A stretch of 64,000 bases of DNA from [Scytonema hofmanni] UTEX 2349 (GCF_000582685.1 NZ_KK073768.1:5180205-5244204); one strand, 5' to 3'; positions 34,372-44,899 are shown, counted from the stretch's first letter. Numbers and translations are program-made. The notes: generated by a model from the sequence alone, not told the origin.

Positions 34372-37257
34372 TCAACTCTTAACAATAGCTGGATATTGTT
34401 GCAAAACTTGCTGCAAATATTGCCCAGTATAAGACCTCGGATTCTTCGCTACATCCTCCGGTGTCCCCACTGCAATAATTTCTCCTCCTTTATCACCACC
34501 TTCGGGACCCAAATCTATCAACCAATCAGAACAACGAATCACATCTAAATTGTGTTCAATTACTAAAATTGAATTTCCTTTATCTACTAAACGTTGCAAC
34601 ACATCTAACAATTTGTGGACATCGTAAAAAGATAAGCCTGTAGTCGGTTCATCAATTAAATAAAGTGTCTTTCCTGTAGCGCGACGTGATAATTCAGTAG
34701 CTAATTTCACCCGCTGCGCTTCACCACCAGATAAAGTTGTTGCAGGTTGTCCCAATTGAATGTAACCTAGTCCCACATCAACCAAAGTTTGTAACCTAGT
34801 AAAAGCTTTGGGAATATTTTGGAAAAAGTCTAAACTTTCCTCAACTGTCATATTGAGAACATCAGAAATAGACTTATCCTTGTACTTTACTTGCAAAGTT
34901 TCTCGATTATATCTTGCACCTTTACAAACTTCGCATTGCACGTAAACATCAGGCAAAAAGTTCATTTCAATGACATTTACACCCTGTCCGCTGCAAGCTT
35001 CACAACGTCCACCTTTAACATTGAAAGAAAATTGTCCAGGTTTGTAACCTCTAGCTTTTGCTTCTACTGTTTGCGAAAATACATCGCGAATAACATCAAA
35101 AACCCCTGTATAAGTTGCAGGATTAGAACGCGGTGTGCGTCCAATTGGTGATTGGTCAATTACAATTGCTTTATCAACAGCATTTAATCCCTTAATTCCC
35201 TGTAAATGTTTAGGTAAAGGAACTTTCTTTGTCAGTTGATGTTGCAATGCTGGGTAAAGTAATTCATTAATTAAAGTAGATTTTCCCGAACCAGAAACAC
35301 CAGTAACAGCAACAAGTTTACCTAGAGGAATTTCGACATCGATATTTTTTAAGTTGTTGCGATGGGCATTTTCAATTATCAAACTTCGTCCATTTCCTTG
35401 CCGTCTTTCTGCTGGAGTTTCAATTACTCGTCGTCCTGATAAATACGCACCCGTTAAGGATTTTTCTGCGGTTAATAAGGCTTGTAAATCACCTTGAGCA
35501 ATTATATATCCGCCGTGAATTCCTGCACCGGGACCAATATCAACTATGTGGTTAGCTGCACGAATTGTTTCTTCATCATGCTCAACTACAATTAACGTAT
35601 TACCCAAATCGCGCAATTTAGTTAAAGTTCGCAGCAAGCGTCCGTTATCTCTTTGATGCAAACCGATACTTGGTTCATCTAAAACGTAGAGAACTCCTGT
35701 TAAACCAGAACCAATTTGAGTTGCTAAACGAATTCGTTGCGCTTCTCCACCGGAAAGTGTCATTGCTGGACGGTCAAGGGTGAGATAATCTAATCCGACA
35801 TCGAGCAAAAATTGCAATCTTGATTTAATTTCTCGCAGTACTAAATCAGCAATTTGCAATTGGCGATCGCTCAATTTTAATTCGTCAATTTTCTGGCGAC
35901 AATCGCGAATCGATACACCACTTAAATCTAACATGCAATACTGTCCCAACCGCACTGCTAAAGCTTCCGGTTTTAACCTTTTGCCGTGACAAACTTCACA
36001 CGGTTGATCTACTAAATACTGCTCTAATTTCTGCTTAATTAATTCGGAGCCACCTTCATATTGGCGCTGTAAAATTGGAATTGCCCCTTTGTAATTGTGC
36101 TTATTTTGATCTGCATTTTCTTCTCCATACAAAATAACTTGACGCTGTTCATCTGTTAATTTATACCAGTTATTTTGAAGTTCAAAATCATAAGCTTGCC
36201 CAACCTTGTATAATAACTCCAAATAATAGGAATTATCCTTCTCTGACCAAGGTGCGATCGCTGCATACACAGGTGCTTCTGGATCGGGTACTACCAAATC
36301 TGGTGAAAACCTTCTTAAACTTCCTAATCCATGACAATTAGGACAAGCACCATAAGGTGAGTTAAACGAGAACAATCGCGGTGATAATTCTTCCATTACT
36401 GCCCCATGTTCCGGACAAGCAAAATTTTCCGAAAATACTAGTTCTTGTTCGCTTGTCTCTTGTTCGTTGTCAGAAGTTGGAGTAATAACTATGGTAGCAA
36501 TACCATTTGATTGTTTTAAGCACGTAGAAAGGGAATCTACCAAACGCTCTTGTATGCCGTCTTTTTTCACAAGACGGTCAATTACTACTTCAATGGTGTG
36601 AGTAAAATTCTTATCTAAGTCAATTGAATCTGATAATTCTCGCACTTCCCCATTAACGCGGATGCGGACAAAACCTTGAGAGGCAAGACTTGATAAAAGC
36701 TTTTTATGGGTGCCTTTTTTACCTCGGACAACAGGCGCCAGGATTTGAAAGCGTGTGCGATCGCTTAAATCCATAATCCGATCAACCATCTCGTCGATAG
36801 TTTGCGGTGCAATACAGCGATCGCATATCGGACAATGGGGTTCACCAGCACGTCCAAACAGCAAACGCAAGTAATCGTAAATTTCTGTTACAGTTCCAAC
36901 TGTGGAGCGCGGGTTATGAGAAGTTGATTTTTGGTCGATAGAAATCGCCGGACTCAAACCTTCAATGGCTTCGACATCAGGTTTATCTAATTGTCCCAAA
37001 AATTGCCGTGCGTAGGCGCTCAAAGATTCAACGTAGCGGCGCTGTCCTTCGGCGAAAATGGTATCAAATGCTAAAGAAGACTTGCCAGAACCAGAAACCC
37101 CAGTAAAGACAATCAGGCGATCGCGTGGCAATTCTAAATCAATATTTTTCAGATTATGCTGCCTTGCACCCCGAATCCGAATGGTATTCTGGCTATTGGC
37201 GTTGGGGTGAGGAAGATGACCATTTAGTGATGATGCAGCAAGCTTTTGATCTGACAT
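34372..37257 (-). CDS. uvrA: Excinuclease ABC subunit A
   Basis: A 961-aa UvrA of normal length. It has two ABC ATPase halves with Walker A GVSGSGKSS (about 53) and GVSGSGKST (about 652) and two signature sequences LSGGEAQR. Zinc fingers are visible as CPICDRC, CPEHG...CPNC and CEAC...CEVC. UvrA scans DNA for lesions and loads UvrB in nucleotide-excision repair. The start is the first Met of the frame. It is monocistronic. No LexA-like box was recognised by eye upstream. Confidence 0.98.
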   Translation of the reverse strand: MSDQKLAASSLNGHLPHPNANSQNTIRIRGARQHNLKNIDLELPRDRLIVFTGVSGSGKSSLAFDTIFAEGQRRYVESLSAYARQFLGQLDKPDVEAIEGLSPAISIDQKSTSHNPRSTVGTVTEIYDYLRLLFGRAGEPHCPICDRCIAPQTIDEMVDRIMDLSDRTRFQILAPVVRGKKGTHKKLLSSLASQGFVRIRVNGEVRELSDSIDLDKNFTHTIEVVIDRLVKKDGIQERLVDSLSTCLKQSNGIATIVITPTSDNEQETSEQELVFSENFACPEHGAVMEELSPRLFSFNSPYGACPNCHGLGSLRRFSPDLVVPDPEAPVYAAIAPWSEKDNSYYLELLYKVGQAYDFELQNNWYKLTDEQRQVILYGEENADQNKHNYKGAIPILQRQYEGGSELIKQKLEQYLVDQPCEVCHGKRLKPEALAVRLGQYCMLDLSGVSIRDCRQKIDELKLSDRQLQIADLVLREIKSRLQFLLDVGLDYLTLDRPAMTLSGGEAQRIRLATQIGSGLTGVLYVLDEPSIGLHQRDNGRLLRTLTKLRDLGNTLIVVEHDEETIRAANHIVDIGPGAGIHGGYIIAQGDLQALLTAEKSLTGAYLSGRRVIETPAERRQGNGRSLIIENAHRNNLKNIDVEIPLGKLVAVTGVSGSGKSTLINELLYPALQHQLTKKVPLPKHLQGIKGLNAVDKAIVIDQSPIGRTPRSNPATYTGVFDVIRDVFSQTVEAKARGYKPGQFSFNVKGGRCEACSGQGVNVIEMNFLPDVYVQCEVCKGARYNRETLQVKYKDKSISDVLNMTVEESLDFFQNIPKAFTRLQTLVDVGLGYIQLGQPATTLSGGEAQRVKLATELSRRATGKTLYLIDEPTTGLSFYDVHKLLDVLQRLVDKGNSILVIEHNLDVIRCSDWLIDLGPEGGDKGGEIIAVGTPEDVAKNPRSYTGQYLQQVLQQYPAIVKS

Positions 37258-37440
37258 ATCGGCAGGCTGAATAAATAGAGGCAGCGCGTTAAGTCCTTAA
37301 TAATACTATCTTTACTGCTGTCTTAGAACAGTCGTACTGCTGTCTTATTGGTTATGATTTTACTCCTTTGGATAGAAGTTATGATAATTTAAGGCGATCG
37401 CCTAAAATTATCATAAGTTGCAATGCCAGTAGGAAAAACA

Positions 37441-37469
37441 GTAGAGACGTTCCGGCGGAACGTCTCTAC
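37441..37469. repeat. Perfect GTAGAGACGTTCC palindrome
   Basis: GTAGAGACGTTCC GGC GGAACGTCTCTAC, 29 bp, between uvrA and the tRNA gene. Confidence 0.75.
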
Positions 37470-37490
37470 TGAATTATCATATTTTTGAAA

Positions 37491-37564
37491 TGGCTCAGGT
37501 GTGACTCGAACACACGACCTCAGGCTTATGAGTCCCACGCTCTAACCAACTGAGCTACTGAGCC
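37491..37564 (-). tRNA. tRNA-Met (anticodon CAT)
   Basis: A cloverleaf of 74 nt: acceptor GGCTCAG/CTGAGCC, D-stem GCTC/GAGC, anticodon loop CTCATAA and T-arm GTGTG-TTCGAGT-CACAC with discriminator A. CCA is not encoded. A paired first base and the lack of three G-C pairs in the anticodon stem argue for elongator Met over initiator; a lysidine-type Ile2 tRNA with the same CAT cannot be excluded. The 31-39 pair is a mismatch. Confidence 0.9.
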
Positions 37565-37778
37565 AAACTTTTTTCATGCCTTCCTTAATATAGCAGAAAA
37601 AATTTTTCTTGCCTAGCTTTTAACTCAATTATTTTTTTGCGCTCCTCAAGGCAAAGAATATTACGTAATAGAAATCAGGGAGTAGGAAATAAAATCTTTA
37701 CCACTCCCGGCTCATTACTCCCTAGTAGCTGTAATGAAAAGCGTTCATAGGGAGTTTAACCAAAAAGACAGCCAGGAG

Positions 37779-40049
37779 CTACAGGCGAGCGGGTAACAAA
37801 GCTATTGGATTAACAGCACCTCTGCCTGATGCATGAATTTCAAAGTGGGTGTGTGGACCAGTACTAAAGCCTGTGCTGCCCATTAAAGCAATTGTGTCGC
37901 CTTGGCGCACTGGTTGACCTGCCTGCACCAGGATTTTGCTGTTATGACCGTAGCGAGTCATGCTGCCATCGTTATGGCGGATATCGACAACATTGCCGTA
38001 GCCACCTCTATTCCAGCCAGCTTTTTCAATTACACCATCAGCCGATGCGTATATTGGTGTGCCTGTACCGTTAGCAACGTCAATACCTTTGTGTGGACGT
38101 CCCCAACGCTGCCCAAAGCCAGAGGTGAGGACACCCTTGGCGGGCCAAATATAAGCAGTGGTCATGGTAGACGGAGCGGGCATGGTCGGGTCAATCGCTC
38201 TGGGTAAGTATCTATCCACTGCTGCTGTTAAAGGCGGTAAATCTGGAGAAACTGTTCTTCCGCGCATTCCTCCAAGAGATGCAGAAGCATCAACACCAAC
38301 AGGAGGTGTGGCAATTCTCACACTTGGTCTGTTGCCGCTAGGATTCCACTGACGTGATGTTTGATTAATAAAAAAGAAATCTGGATTAACTGCGTCATTG
38401 GTGCGTTGAGTTGCACTGAATTGAGGCTGAACAGGTTGAGCGCTATAGTTAGGTGCCATCGGTTTAGGAACGAGGATCGGCACCGCAACATTATTCACTC
38501 TATTAACGGGATTCGACACCGCGAAATTATCCGGTCGAGAAACAGGAATCTGCACCGCAGCTTCGTTGCTTGGGGATTCTGTAGGTACGACTACGTTACC
38601 AGATTGTTGAGCGCGGTATTTCGCCCGTAGTCTCTCAATTTCGTCTTGCAAGCTACGCAGGCGTGGATTATTTTTTGTCCGTGTTACCTCTGGCGGCTTT
38701 TTCGCCAGTTGCATTTGATTCAAGTTTTGTGGGACTGGGCTGTCACCACCGATACCATAAGCGGGGGCTGTGGTGAGGTCTGTTGTGGGCTTAATCGCAG
38801 TTGCTTGAATCTGGTTGCCAGAAATTACTGCTGTCGGGATGGTAACACCGTTCTTGTTAGCCGTGAATGATGGCTGTGAAGGCTCAGAAGGAGTTAAGCC
38901 AGCGCTAAATGTTAATGATGGCGTAACAATCTCAGGGGCACTACCAGGCTGCACAGGAGTAACTGCTGGGACAGTTGGCTGGATGGCAGTACTGCGGTTT
39001 TCGGCAGATGGAACTGTGAGTTTTTGATTGATTCGCAGTTCGTTGGGATTGTTGAGATTATTTGCCTTGATTATTTCTGAGACTGAAGTACCGCGATCGC
39101 TAGCGATCGTTCCTAATGTATCTCCAGGCTTAACTTCGTAAGCTACCTTTGGTGATGGCGTCAGGCGTGTGTTTGTCGCGACCGTCGGCGCATTTTTTAC
39201 GTTTGCCTGCTTTAACTTCGATATGAGGCTTGCTTGGCTGGCATCGGTAGCATTTTTTGATGGCTGTAATGCAGTGTTATTTGCGTTCAACTGTGGTGTT
39301 TTTTCCACCGCAATCGTTGGCTGTGCTACCTCGTTTGTTGTTTGTGATAATTTGGTCTCCTCAGACCGCCACTCCGCCAGACTTCTTCTTAAACGGTTCG
39401 ATTTTTCTTGTAAGCGATTGATTGCAAAGTCTTGCTGTGCCCTCAATTGAGAATTGATTTCACCGCTATTCGCGACTGATGCTGACGAAACTACTGTTTG
39501 TGGTTGGGCATTCAAGGATATGCTTTGAGCGTCAGCAATTGCAGTGCGATCGCTTTGCTGATTGGCATAACTCTTGGGAATGCTTACTTTTTCTGCGGCT
39601 TGAGGCTGCAAATTTACCGACTGTTGGATTGTGGTAGTTGTTCTGGCTACCACAGGTGCAGCAACTTGCAATTTAGCTTGAAGCCCAGGCACTTGTGAAA
39701 TTGCTGTTGGTTCCACTATTTGAGGACTTCCCAGCACGCTTACTGATGACGCGGCTTGATATTCCAGTTTTGGCGTGGGCGCAAATTTCACCTCGGTGTT
39801 AGGAGCCGCAGGAATCGTTGAGGCTGTGTTTTGATTGCCTACAGGGGCTGCTGCTTGGGCTTGGTCGCCTTGCCGAGTCACCAGGAGGCTGGTAGCTCCC
39901 ATTGAAATTGCCAAACCAATCATGGCGGCTTTTGTCCGTCCCTGGCGGTTAAAGCATGGATTAACCACGTTTAGCTGTTCCGCTGGGGCATTGTCACTGT
40001 GGGGATTTTCAAGCACAGCCTTCACTTTCTCCTTTAATGCTCGTTTCAA
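37779..40049 (-). CDS. LysM and M23 peptidase domain murein hydrolase
   Basis: A 756-aa envelope protein. The N-terminal 45 residues are basic and then a hydrophobic segment follows (about 43-60), acting as anchor or signal. A long Gln/Pro/Thr-rich linker comes next, with a coiled coil near 205-235, one LysM domain (VKPGDTLGTIASDRGTSVSEIIKANN, about 305-350), a second low-complexity linker, and a C-terminal M23 domain (about 630-755) with all zinc ligands: HKGID, GHNSK and HTHFE. The enzyme is expected to cut peptidoglycan cross-links; homologues act in septum or junction remodelling of filaments. A complete catalytic set argues for activity, unlike EnvC/NlpD-type regulators. Confidence 0.93.
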   Translation of the reverse strand: MKRALKEKVKAVLENPHSDNAPAEQLNVVNPCFNRQGRTKAAMIGLAISMGATSLLVTRQGDQAQAAAPVGNQNTASTIPAAPNTEVKFAPTPKLEYQAASSVSVLGSPQIVEPTAISQVPGLQAKLQVAAPVVARTTTTIQQSVNLQPQAAEKVSIPKSYANQQSDRTAIADAQSISLNAQPQTVVSSASVANSGEINSQLRAQQDFAINRLQEKSNRLRRSLAEWRSEETKLSQTTNEVAQPTIAVEKTPQLNANNTALQPSKNATDASQASLISKLKQANVKNAPTVATNTRLTPSPKVAYEVKPGDTLGTIASDRGTSVSEIIKANNLNNPNELRINQKLTVPSAENRSTAIQPTVPAVTPVQPGSAPEIVTPSLTFSAGLTPSEPSQPSFTANKNGVTIPTAVISGNQIQATAIKPTTDLTTAPAYGIGGDSPVPQNLNQMQLAKKPPEVTRTKNNPRLRSLQDEIERLRAKYRAQQSGNVVVPTESPSNEAAVQIPVSRPDNFAVSNPVNRVNNVAVPILVPKPMAPNYSAQPVQPQFSATQRTNDAVNPDFFFINQTSRQWNPSGNRPSVRIATPPVGVDASASLGGMRGRTVSPDLPPLTAAVDRYLPRAIDPTMPAPSTMTTAYIWPAKGVLTSGFGQRWGRPHKGIDVANGTGTPIYASADGVIEKAGWNRGGYGNVVDIRHNDGSMTRYGHNSKILVQAGQPVRQGDTIALMGSTGFSTGPHTHFEIHASGRGAVNPIALLPARL

Positions 40050-40064
40050 AGACGACCTCCTATG

Positions 40065-41207
40065 ATCTACTAGCGCTTAACTGACCTCGATCTTTAATTC
40101 GGATATTAGTCAATGATCTAGATCACATTTAATCACAGATCGAGATCACACTCATCAGAGACACTTACGCAAGATTATCTTGCTTCTCTGATTTAGACAA
40201 GTTAATTACACGATCGCAAAATTTAAATTTTTCATTTTCAAGTTGCTGTGCTTACTTGTCCGTTCGACTCCCCTACACCTGGCAATATATGCTTTTAGAG
40301 CGTTGTCTAATGTCTATCTTGCTTTCATTAGCACTTTATCCACAAATAAAAATTTGCGCTCGTTCGCTAGATATGAGCTAAGACTTCAAACAAAAGCGAT
40401 GCCCCTACTGTAGATATCTTCTAGACTTATGCACCCAATCCGCCTTCTCAACACGAGACTTTACGTTGATTCTTCCCTGAAAGACAACCGTATAAACTCG
40501 CACGCCGTTTTTTGCTGTTCAAATTTCACTTTTTTCGCAAAAATAGCTCAAATGCTTTAGAAGACAAGCTTGCACTGTTTTTGTTCCCAAAAAATAGAGC
40601 TTCCAATTCATGAAAAACTATCATTCGGGTCAGATAGCCGCTCAAACTTTATATACAAATTTCTTATATAACCCCGCCCAAATTCGTAAGTATTTTTCAC
40701 TATTTTTTCTTAACAAATCTTTTAAAAGTATACTAGTTATTTTGTTTAACATAAACAAGATTTTTTTTTGATGTTTTTATTTATGCCTACCTGACTTGAA
40801 ACAGGGGGAAAGGCAAAAGGGAAAAAATATTTTCATGAGTTATTGGTATACGCAATTGATGATGGCTACTTGAAAAAGGGACTGGGGACTAGGGATTAGG
40901 GACTGGGGACACAGGATTATTGTTCGCTCTCTTCAGACCCCAAGCAAGTTTTAAAGAAAACGGAAGTGCCTTTTCCCCAGTCCCCAGACTCATAGTCCCG
41001 GAGCGCCATTCCTCTCTTAGACTTGCTGCGCTCTTGTGTCGGGGAAACAATCTTGGCGACCCGTTGAATGTATTTAAAATAATAGACATCTCCCGAAAAG
41101 ACATAGAGACGTTCCGGCGGAACGTCTCTACAAGGGTTTCGGGCAACGCATAATTAAATTTATTTATGAGCATTTCTCCTGCCTCCTGCCCTCTGCCTCC
41201 TGCCTCC
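40065..41207. other. 1.1-kb gene-free region
   Basis: No ORF with coding character was found on either strand. It is A/T-rich with a GATCTAGATCA-like palindromic stretch at 40119-40150 near the M23 gene promoter, repeated GGGGACTGGGGAC text at 40878-40913, and a GTAGAGACGTTCC palindrome at 41104-41130. A lone T-arm-like GTTCGACTCCCC at 40261 lacks any matching tRNA body. An unrecognised small RNA cannot be excluded. Confidence 0.5.
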
Positions 41208-41669
41208 TTACTGTAAATAGCCTAACTGACGACGGGCTTCAAACAAACTCACAGCAACACTTACTGAAAGATTCAAGCTGCGAACATTCTTCTGGGACAT
41301 AGGAATATGCAAAGTGGCATCGCAAATAGACAAAGCTGTTGCTGGTAAACCAGTCGTTTCACTGCCAAATAACAGCCAATCCTCTTCTTGAAACTGAAAG
41401 TTTGCATAATTCAAACTACCCAACACGCTAAAGCCCAACAAGGAACCACCACGCTGCTGATGTACAACTTGAAACGCTTCTAGAGATTCATGACAGTGCA
41501 GCTTTACATAGGGCCAGTAATCTAAACCTGCCCTTTTTAAATAGCGATCGCTAATTTCAAAGCCCAAAGGTCCAACCAAATGTAATTCTGTACCCGTAGC
41601 TGCACAAGTACGGGCAATATTACCTGTATTGGGAGGAATTTGCGGATTAACTAAAACTACCTGAGGCAT
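41208..41669 (-). CDS. trmL: tRNA (cytidine/uridine-34 2'-O)-methyltransferase TrmL
   Basis: A 153-aa SPOUT methyltransferase from ATG 41669 (MPQVVLVNPQIPPNTGNIARTCAATG); the upstream Met at 41708 would add 13 residues that do not fit the family. The knotted C-terminal motifs LLFGSETTGLP and IPMSQKNVRSLNLSVSVAVSLFEARRQ are complete. It methylates the wobble ribose of certain tRNA-Leu species, using SAM, as a homodimer. It is monocistronic. Confidence 0.93.
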   Translation of the reverse strand: MPQVVLVNPQIPPNTGNIARTCAATGTELHLVGPLGFEISDRYLKRAGLDYWPYVKLHCHESLEAFQVVHQQRGGSLLGFSVLGSLNYANFQFQEEDWLLFGSETTGLPATALSICDATLHIPMSQKNVRSLNLSVSVAVSLFEARRQLGYLQ

Positions 41670-41928
41670 TTGCGAGGGGATAAATGTATACAAAACAACT
41701 ATTACCAATGCTATTTATACGTATCTAACCTCTCTATATATAACTTTTATTAATATTTCTCAAAAAATACCAATGATTAGATATTTAAAACAAAGTCAGA
41801 ACCCTCCCAAAGGAATATTTGGGACTCTTTTTTGCTTTTATGAAGAAATAATAAATTTTCTGTGAAGAAACTGACTTTTTATTTTCAGAGGAATTTATCA
41901 TTTACTTCCACACAGTTCTTGTGCAGTC

Positions 41929-43068
41929 TTAAGCTATTAAGGAGGAACACAATTTGTCTTCTAGTTCAATTTCTCGTTCTCGCGTGGCACGAATAGCCTG
42001 GGTAATGACGCAAGTGGTATCAAAACCTACAGAATGCAGTTGCAGCCACTGTTGAGCCTCATTGCCTTCGCGGAGTATTTTTTGTAAGGGCGAAAGGAAG
42101 CAGCCAAAACTATGACGTTTGGCGATCGCCGAAACTTCATCATATAATTCGCCAATCCAATCTCTAGCAAGAATGCTTCTGCCATCTTGCCAATGTATTA
42201 GTTCAGCATCAAGGCTAGCAGACGCTGCTGCTGCTTCGTTGCTTGCTGTTAAAGTTATCAGTTCTTCTCTTGAGAAGTTGCTTTGAGTAAGCGGATCGAG
42301 ATGGGGATTCTCTATTATCTGTAATAAACGCGCTTCTAGCAAGGCGGTAATTGCCAATAAAGCGATGGGATCTGTGACTAAATCGCAAATTCGCAGTTCT
42401 AAGCGATTTAAATCGTAAGGACGGCGATCGCCATTTGGTCGTACCGATACCCACAAATGACGAACATTTTGCATTGTCCCAGCAGCCAGTTGATTTTCCA
42501 CCCATTCAATATGATGAGCGTGGCTGGCAAATAACGGCACATTCGCTGGTGTTTGTGGGAAAAGACCCCAACGAGTGGAGTGATACCCGGTTGCCTTGCC
42601 ATCAATAAAGGGAGATGAAGCACTCAAAGCTAAATACAAAGGCGCTTCTAAACGTATAATTCGACATGCCCGCATCAATACCTCCGGGTCGCTGATGCCG
42701 ACATTGATGTGAACGCTAGCGGTGACAACTTTGGTACCGTAGGTTTGCTCAATGTAGTCGTGATATGGATTACTGGGGTCAGAACGATAAAAGCGATCGC
42801 TGCCACTCAAAGATAAAGTGCTTCCGGGAATCAGCGTGTAATCCCCCAATTGTTTGAGGTAATTTCGCAGTTGCAGCCTGGGACGCAACAAAGCGCATAA
42901 TAACTGATCGTAATTGTGCAATGGCGCGGTTATATATTCCACATTCCGACTATCTGGCTCCCGCACAAATCCATCTAAAGATCCCACAATTTTATCGGAG
43001 AGTCCGACAATTTGTCCTTGAGGCGTGCCTGTGTACATCTCAATCTCAAAGCCTTTTGATAGCACCAC
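41929..43068 (-). CDS. gshA: Glutamate-cysteine ligase, cyanobacterial type
   Basis: A 379-aa protein. The sequence KGFEIEMYTGTPQGQIVGLSDKIVGSLDGFVREPDSRNVEYITAPL opens the glutamine-synthetase-like fold of the cyanobacterial GshA group; later motifs include ASVHINVGISDPE and LELRICDLVTDP. It makes gamma-glutamylcysteine, the first step of glutathione synthesis. The start codon is GTG or ATG near 43068 (MVLSKGFEIEM); the spacer upstream holds repeats only. It is a single gene; gshB is not in the window. Confidence 0.93.
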   Translation of the reverse strand: MVLSKGFEIEMYTGTPQGQIVGLSDKIVGSLDGFVREPDSRNVEYITAPLHNYDQLLCALLRPRLQLRNYLKQLGDYTLIPGSTLSLSGSDRFYRSDPSNPYHDYIEQTYGTKVVTASVHINVGISDPEVLMRACRIIRLEAPLYLALSASSPFIDGKATGYHSTRWGLFPQTPANVPLFASHAHHIEWVENQLAAGTMQNVRHLWVSVRPNGDRRPYDLNRLELRICDLVTDPIALLAITALLEARLLQIIENPHLDPLTQSNFSREELITLTASNEAAAASASLDAELIHWQDGRSILARDWIGELYDEVSAIAKRHSFGCFLSPLQKILREGNEAQQWLQLHSVGFDTTCVITQAIRATREREIELEDKLCSSLIA

Positions 43069-43214
43069 TTTACTTCTCCTAGCCTCTTGTCGCTTATAAA
43101 TTGTATCGAATTAAACGATTTTTTGCTGGAACTTGATATTTGGGGACTGGGGACTGGATATTTGATGAATGCAAAATGGCTGAAAATTCTTTATTGATAA
43201 TTTGTACTTAGTCC

Positions 43215-43317
43215 CTACTGGTCTGTAAATTTTGTTTTAAGGGGTTTTTGGTAGTGCGGGCATCTTGCTTGCGTGAGCGAGACTACAGTCCATCATTTTT
43301 ATTTTGACAAACTACTA
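43215..43317. repeat. MITE-like element, CTAsTGGTCTGTmAATTTT family (copy 1)
   Basis: The left end CTACTGGTCTGTAAATTTTG and right end TTTTATTTTGACAAACTACTA are inverted with some mismatches. A better copy lies at 59603-59702. It is non-coding. Confidence 0.5.
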
Positions 43318-43457
43318 CTCCCCAATCTTTGATTAAGAGTAATCTAAAAATAAATCAAAAACATCTAGGTAACGGTAGATGTATAAATATTTATAAGAGA
43401 GTAGGCTGAAAACCCTTCGGCTTCAGCCAAGGGATGAAAGCCACTTTAAGGCAGGGT

Positions 43458-43634
43458 TTACCCTGCGGTGATATTTTCTTTTTGTGGTTCGGGTAAAGAA
43501 TCTATCCATTCATCTACAAGACTACTGATAGTTCTATCCATTTGAGTAGATAATAAGACTAACTTATAATACCTGCGGTCTGTGATTCTACAATTTAATC
43601 TTTTAACTTTCACGTTGTCTCCCATTGGTTTCAT
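43458..43634 (-). CDS. Ribbon-helix-helix protein next to TnpB
   Basis: A 58-aa protein from ATG 43634 (or 43625). VKVKRLNCRITDRRYYKLVLLSTQMDRTISSLVDEWIDSLPEP is a clear ribbon-helix-helix fold with a basic beta strand for DNA binding. It lies divergent from tnpB, 50 bp apart, so it probably represses its own and tnpB's promoter. Small RHH genes in this position recur in cyanobacterial TnpB elements as I recall them. An antitoxin role is possible but no toxin is present. Confidence 0.75.
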   Translation of the reverse strand: MKPMGDNVKVKRLNCRITDRRYYKLVLLSTQMDRTISSLVDEWIDSLPEPQKENITAG

Positions 43635-43684
43635 ATAAATGTTAGCATATGCGAAACGAAAGCAATTAAGGAGGTGATAGCGCA

Positions 43685-44899
43685 GTGCTAGTTTTAGAGT
43701 ACAAAGCAAAAGGAAACAGACAGCAGTATCAAGCAATTGATGAGGCTATTAGAACTACTCAGTTCATCCGAAACAAAGCTATTCGTTACTGGATGGATGT
43801 ATCTAGAGAAGCAAAAATTAATAAAATAGCTCTAAACAATTACTCAACAGCACTGCGGAAAGAGTTTAAGTTTGTAGAACAATTAAATTCTATGGCTTGT
43901 CAGGCTGCTACTGAAAGAGCATGGAGCGCTATTGACAGATTTTACAGTAATTGTAAGTCTAAGAAGCCTGGGAAAAAGGCTTTCCCCCGTTTTCAAAAAG
44001 ACAACCGTTCTGTTGAGTATAAGACTAGCGGCTGGTCATTGCATCCTACAAAACGACGTATTTCATTTACCGATAAGAAAGGGATAGGCGAGGTCAAGCT
44101 GTTAGGAAAGTGGGATATTCACACCTATCCTGTCAAGTCTATTAAACGTGTTCGATTAGTCAAAAAAGCCGATGGTTACTATTGCCAGTTTGCAATTGAT
44201 ATTCAGGTTCAGACTGAGCAAAGAACGGCTGATGGTGAAATCGGTTTAGATGTAGGGCTTGAGTTTTTCTACTCCGATTCTAACGGACATCATGAGGAAA
44301 ATCCAAGGTTTTTAAAGAAAGCTGAAAAAGCCATCAAGCACGCTCAACGTCAGATTTACAAAAAAGAGAAAGGTAAAAACCAACGAAAAAAAGCAAGACG
44401 AAGATATGCTCAAAAACACTTAAAAGTAAATAGGCAACGTAATGAGCATTTTAAGAGAATAGGACGCTGCGTATGCAAAGCTAACGCTTTAGTCGCCTAT
44501 GAAGATTTAAGTGTTAAGAACATGGTAAAAAATCATTGTCTTGCCAAGTCAATTAATGATGCTGCTTGGTCTACTTTTCGTTGTTGGTTAGAATATTTTG
44601 CTGGTAAGTTCATAACTCTTGTTGTCGCTGTTAATCCAAGAATGACATCTCAAAAATGTTCAGATTGCGGTACAATTGTGAAAAAATCTCTTTCAACTCG
44701 TACCCATAAGTGTAGTTGTGGGTGTCAGCTTCAAAGAGATGTGAACGCAGCAATAAATATTCTAAATCTTGGAAAAGCTACCGTCGGGCAGACGGGAAAT
44801 AACGCTACAGGACTAGTAACCACTACTTTAATTGGTGAAAACCTGTTAGAGCAAGTAACTAGGAAGAATGTAGAATCCCCTGGTTTTCCGAACAAATGA
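43685..44899 (+). CDS. tnpB: TnpB RNA-guided nuclease, apparently intact, 404 aa
   Basis: It starts at GTG 43685, preceded by a near-perfect Shine-Dalgarno AAGGAGGTGAT about 7 nt upstream. The RuvC residues are D189 (EIGLDVGLEF), E273 (VAYEDLSVKNM) and D352 (LQRDVNAAINIL). The zinc ribbon is present as CSDCG (325-329) and THKCSCGC (341-347). Length and all motifs are those of an active TnpB. It would cut DNA guided by an omega-RNA made from its own 3' region and right end. The 3' end of the gene overlaps the right-end structure. Confidence 0.93.
   Translation: MLVLEYKAKGNRQQYQAIDEAIRTTQFIRNKAIRYWMDVSREAKINKIALNNYSTALRKEFKFVEQLNSMACQAATERAWSAIDRFYSNCKSKKPGKKAFPRFQKDNRSVEYKTSGWSLHPTKRRISFTDKKGIGEVKLLGKWDIHTYPVKSIKRVRLVKKADGYYCQFAIDIQVQTEQRTADGEIGLDVGLEFFYSDSNGHHEENPRFLKKAEKAIKHAQRQIYKKEKGKNQRKKARRRYAQKHLKVNRQRNEHFKRIGRCVCKANALVAYEDLSVKNMVKNHCLAKSINDAAWSTFRCWLEYFAGKFITLVVAVNPRMTSQKCSDCGTIVKKSLSTRTHKCSCGCQLQRDVNAAINILNLGKATVGQTGNNATGLVTTTLIGENLLEQVTRKNVESPGFPNK

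Noticed and set aside
37892..40065. Series of plus-strand ORFs over the M23 gene
   Set aside because: All are antisense shadows of the 756-aa minus-strand gene, with compositions of non-coding frames.
40255..40280. tRNA-like T-arm (GTTCGACTCCCC)
   Set aside because: No acceptor, D or anticodon stem can be built around it on either strand.
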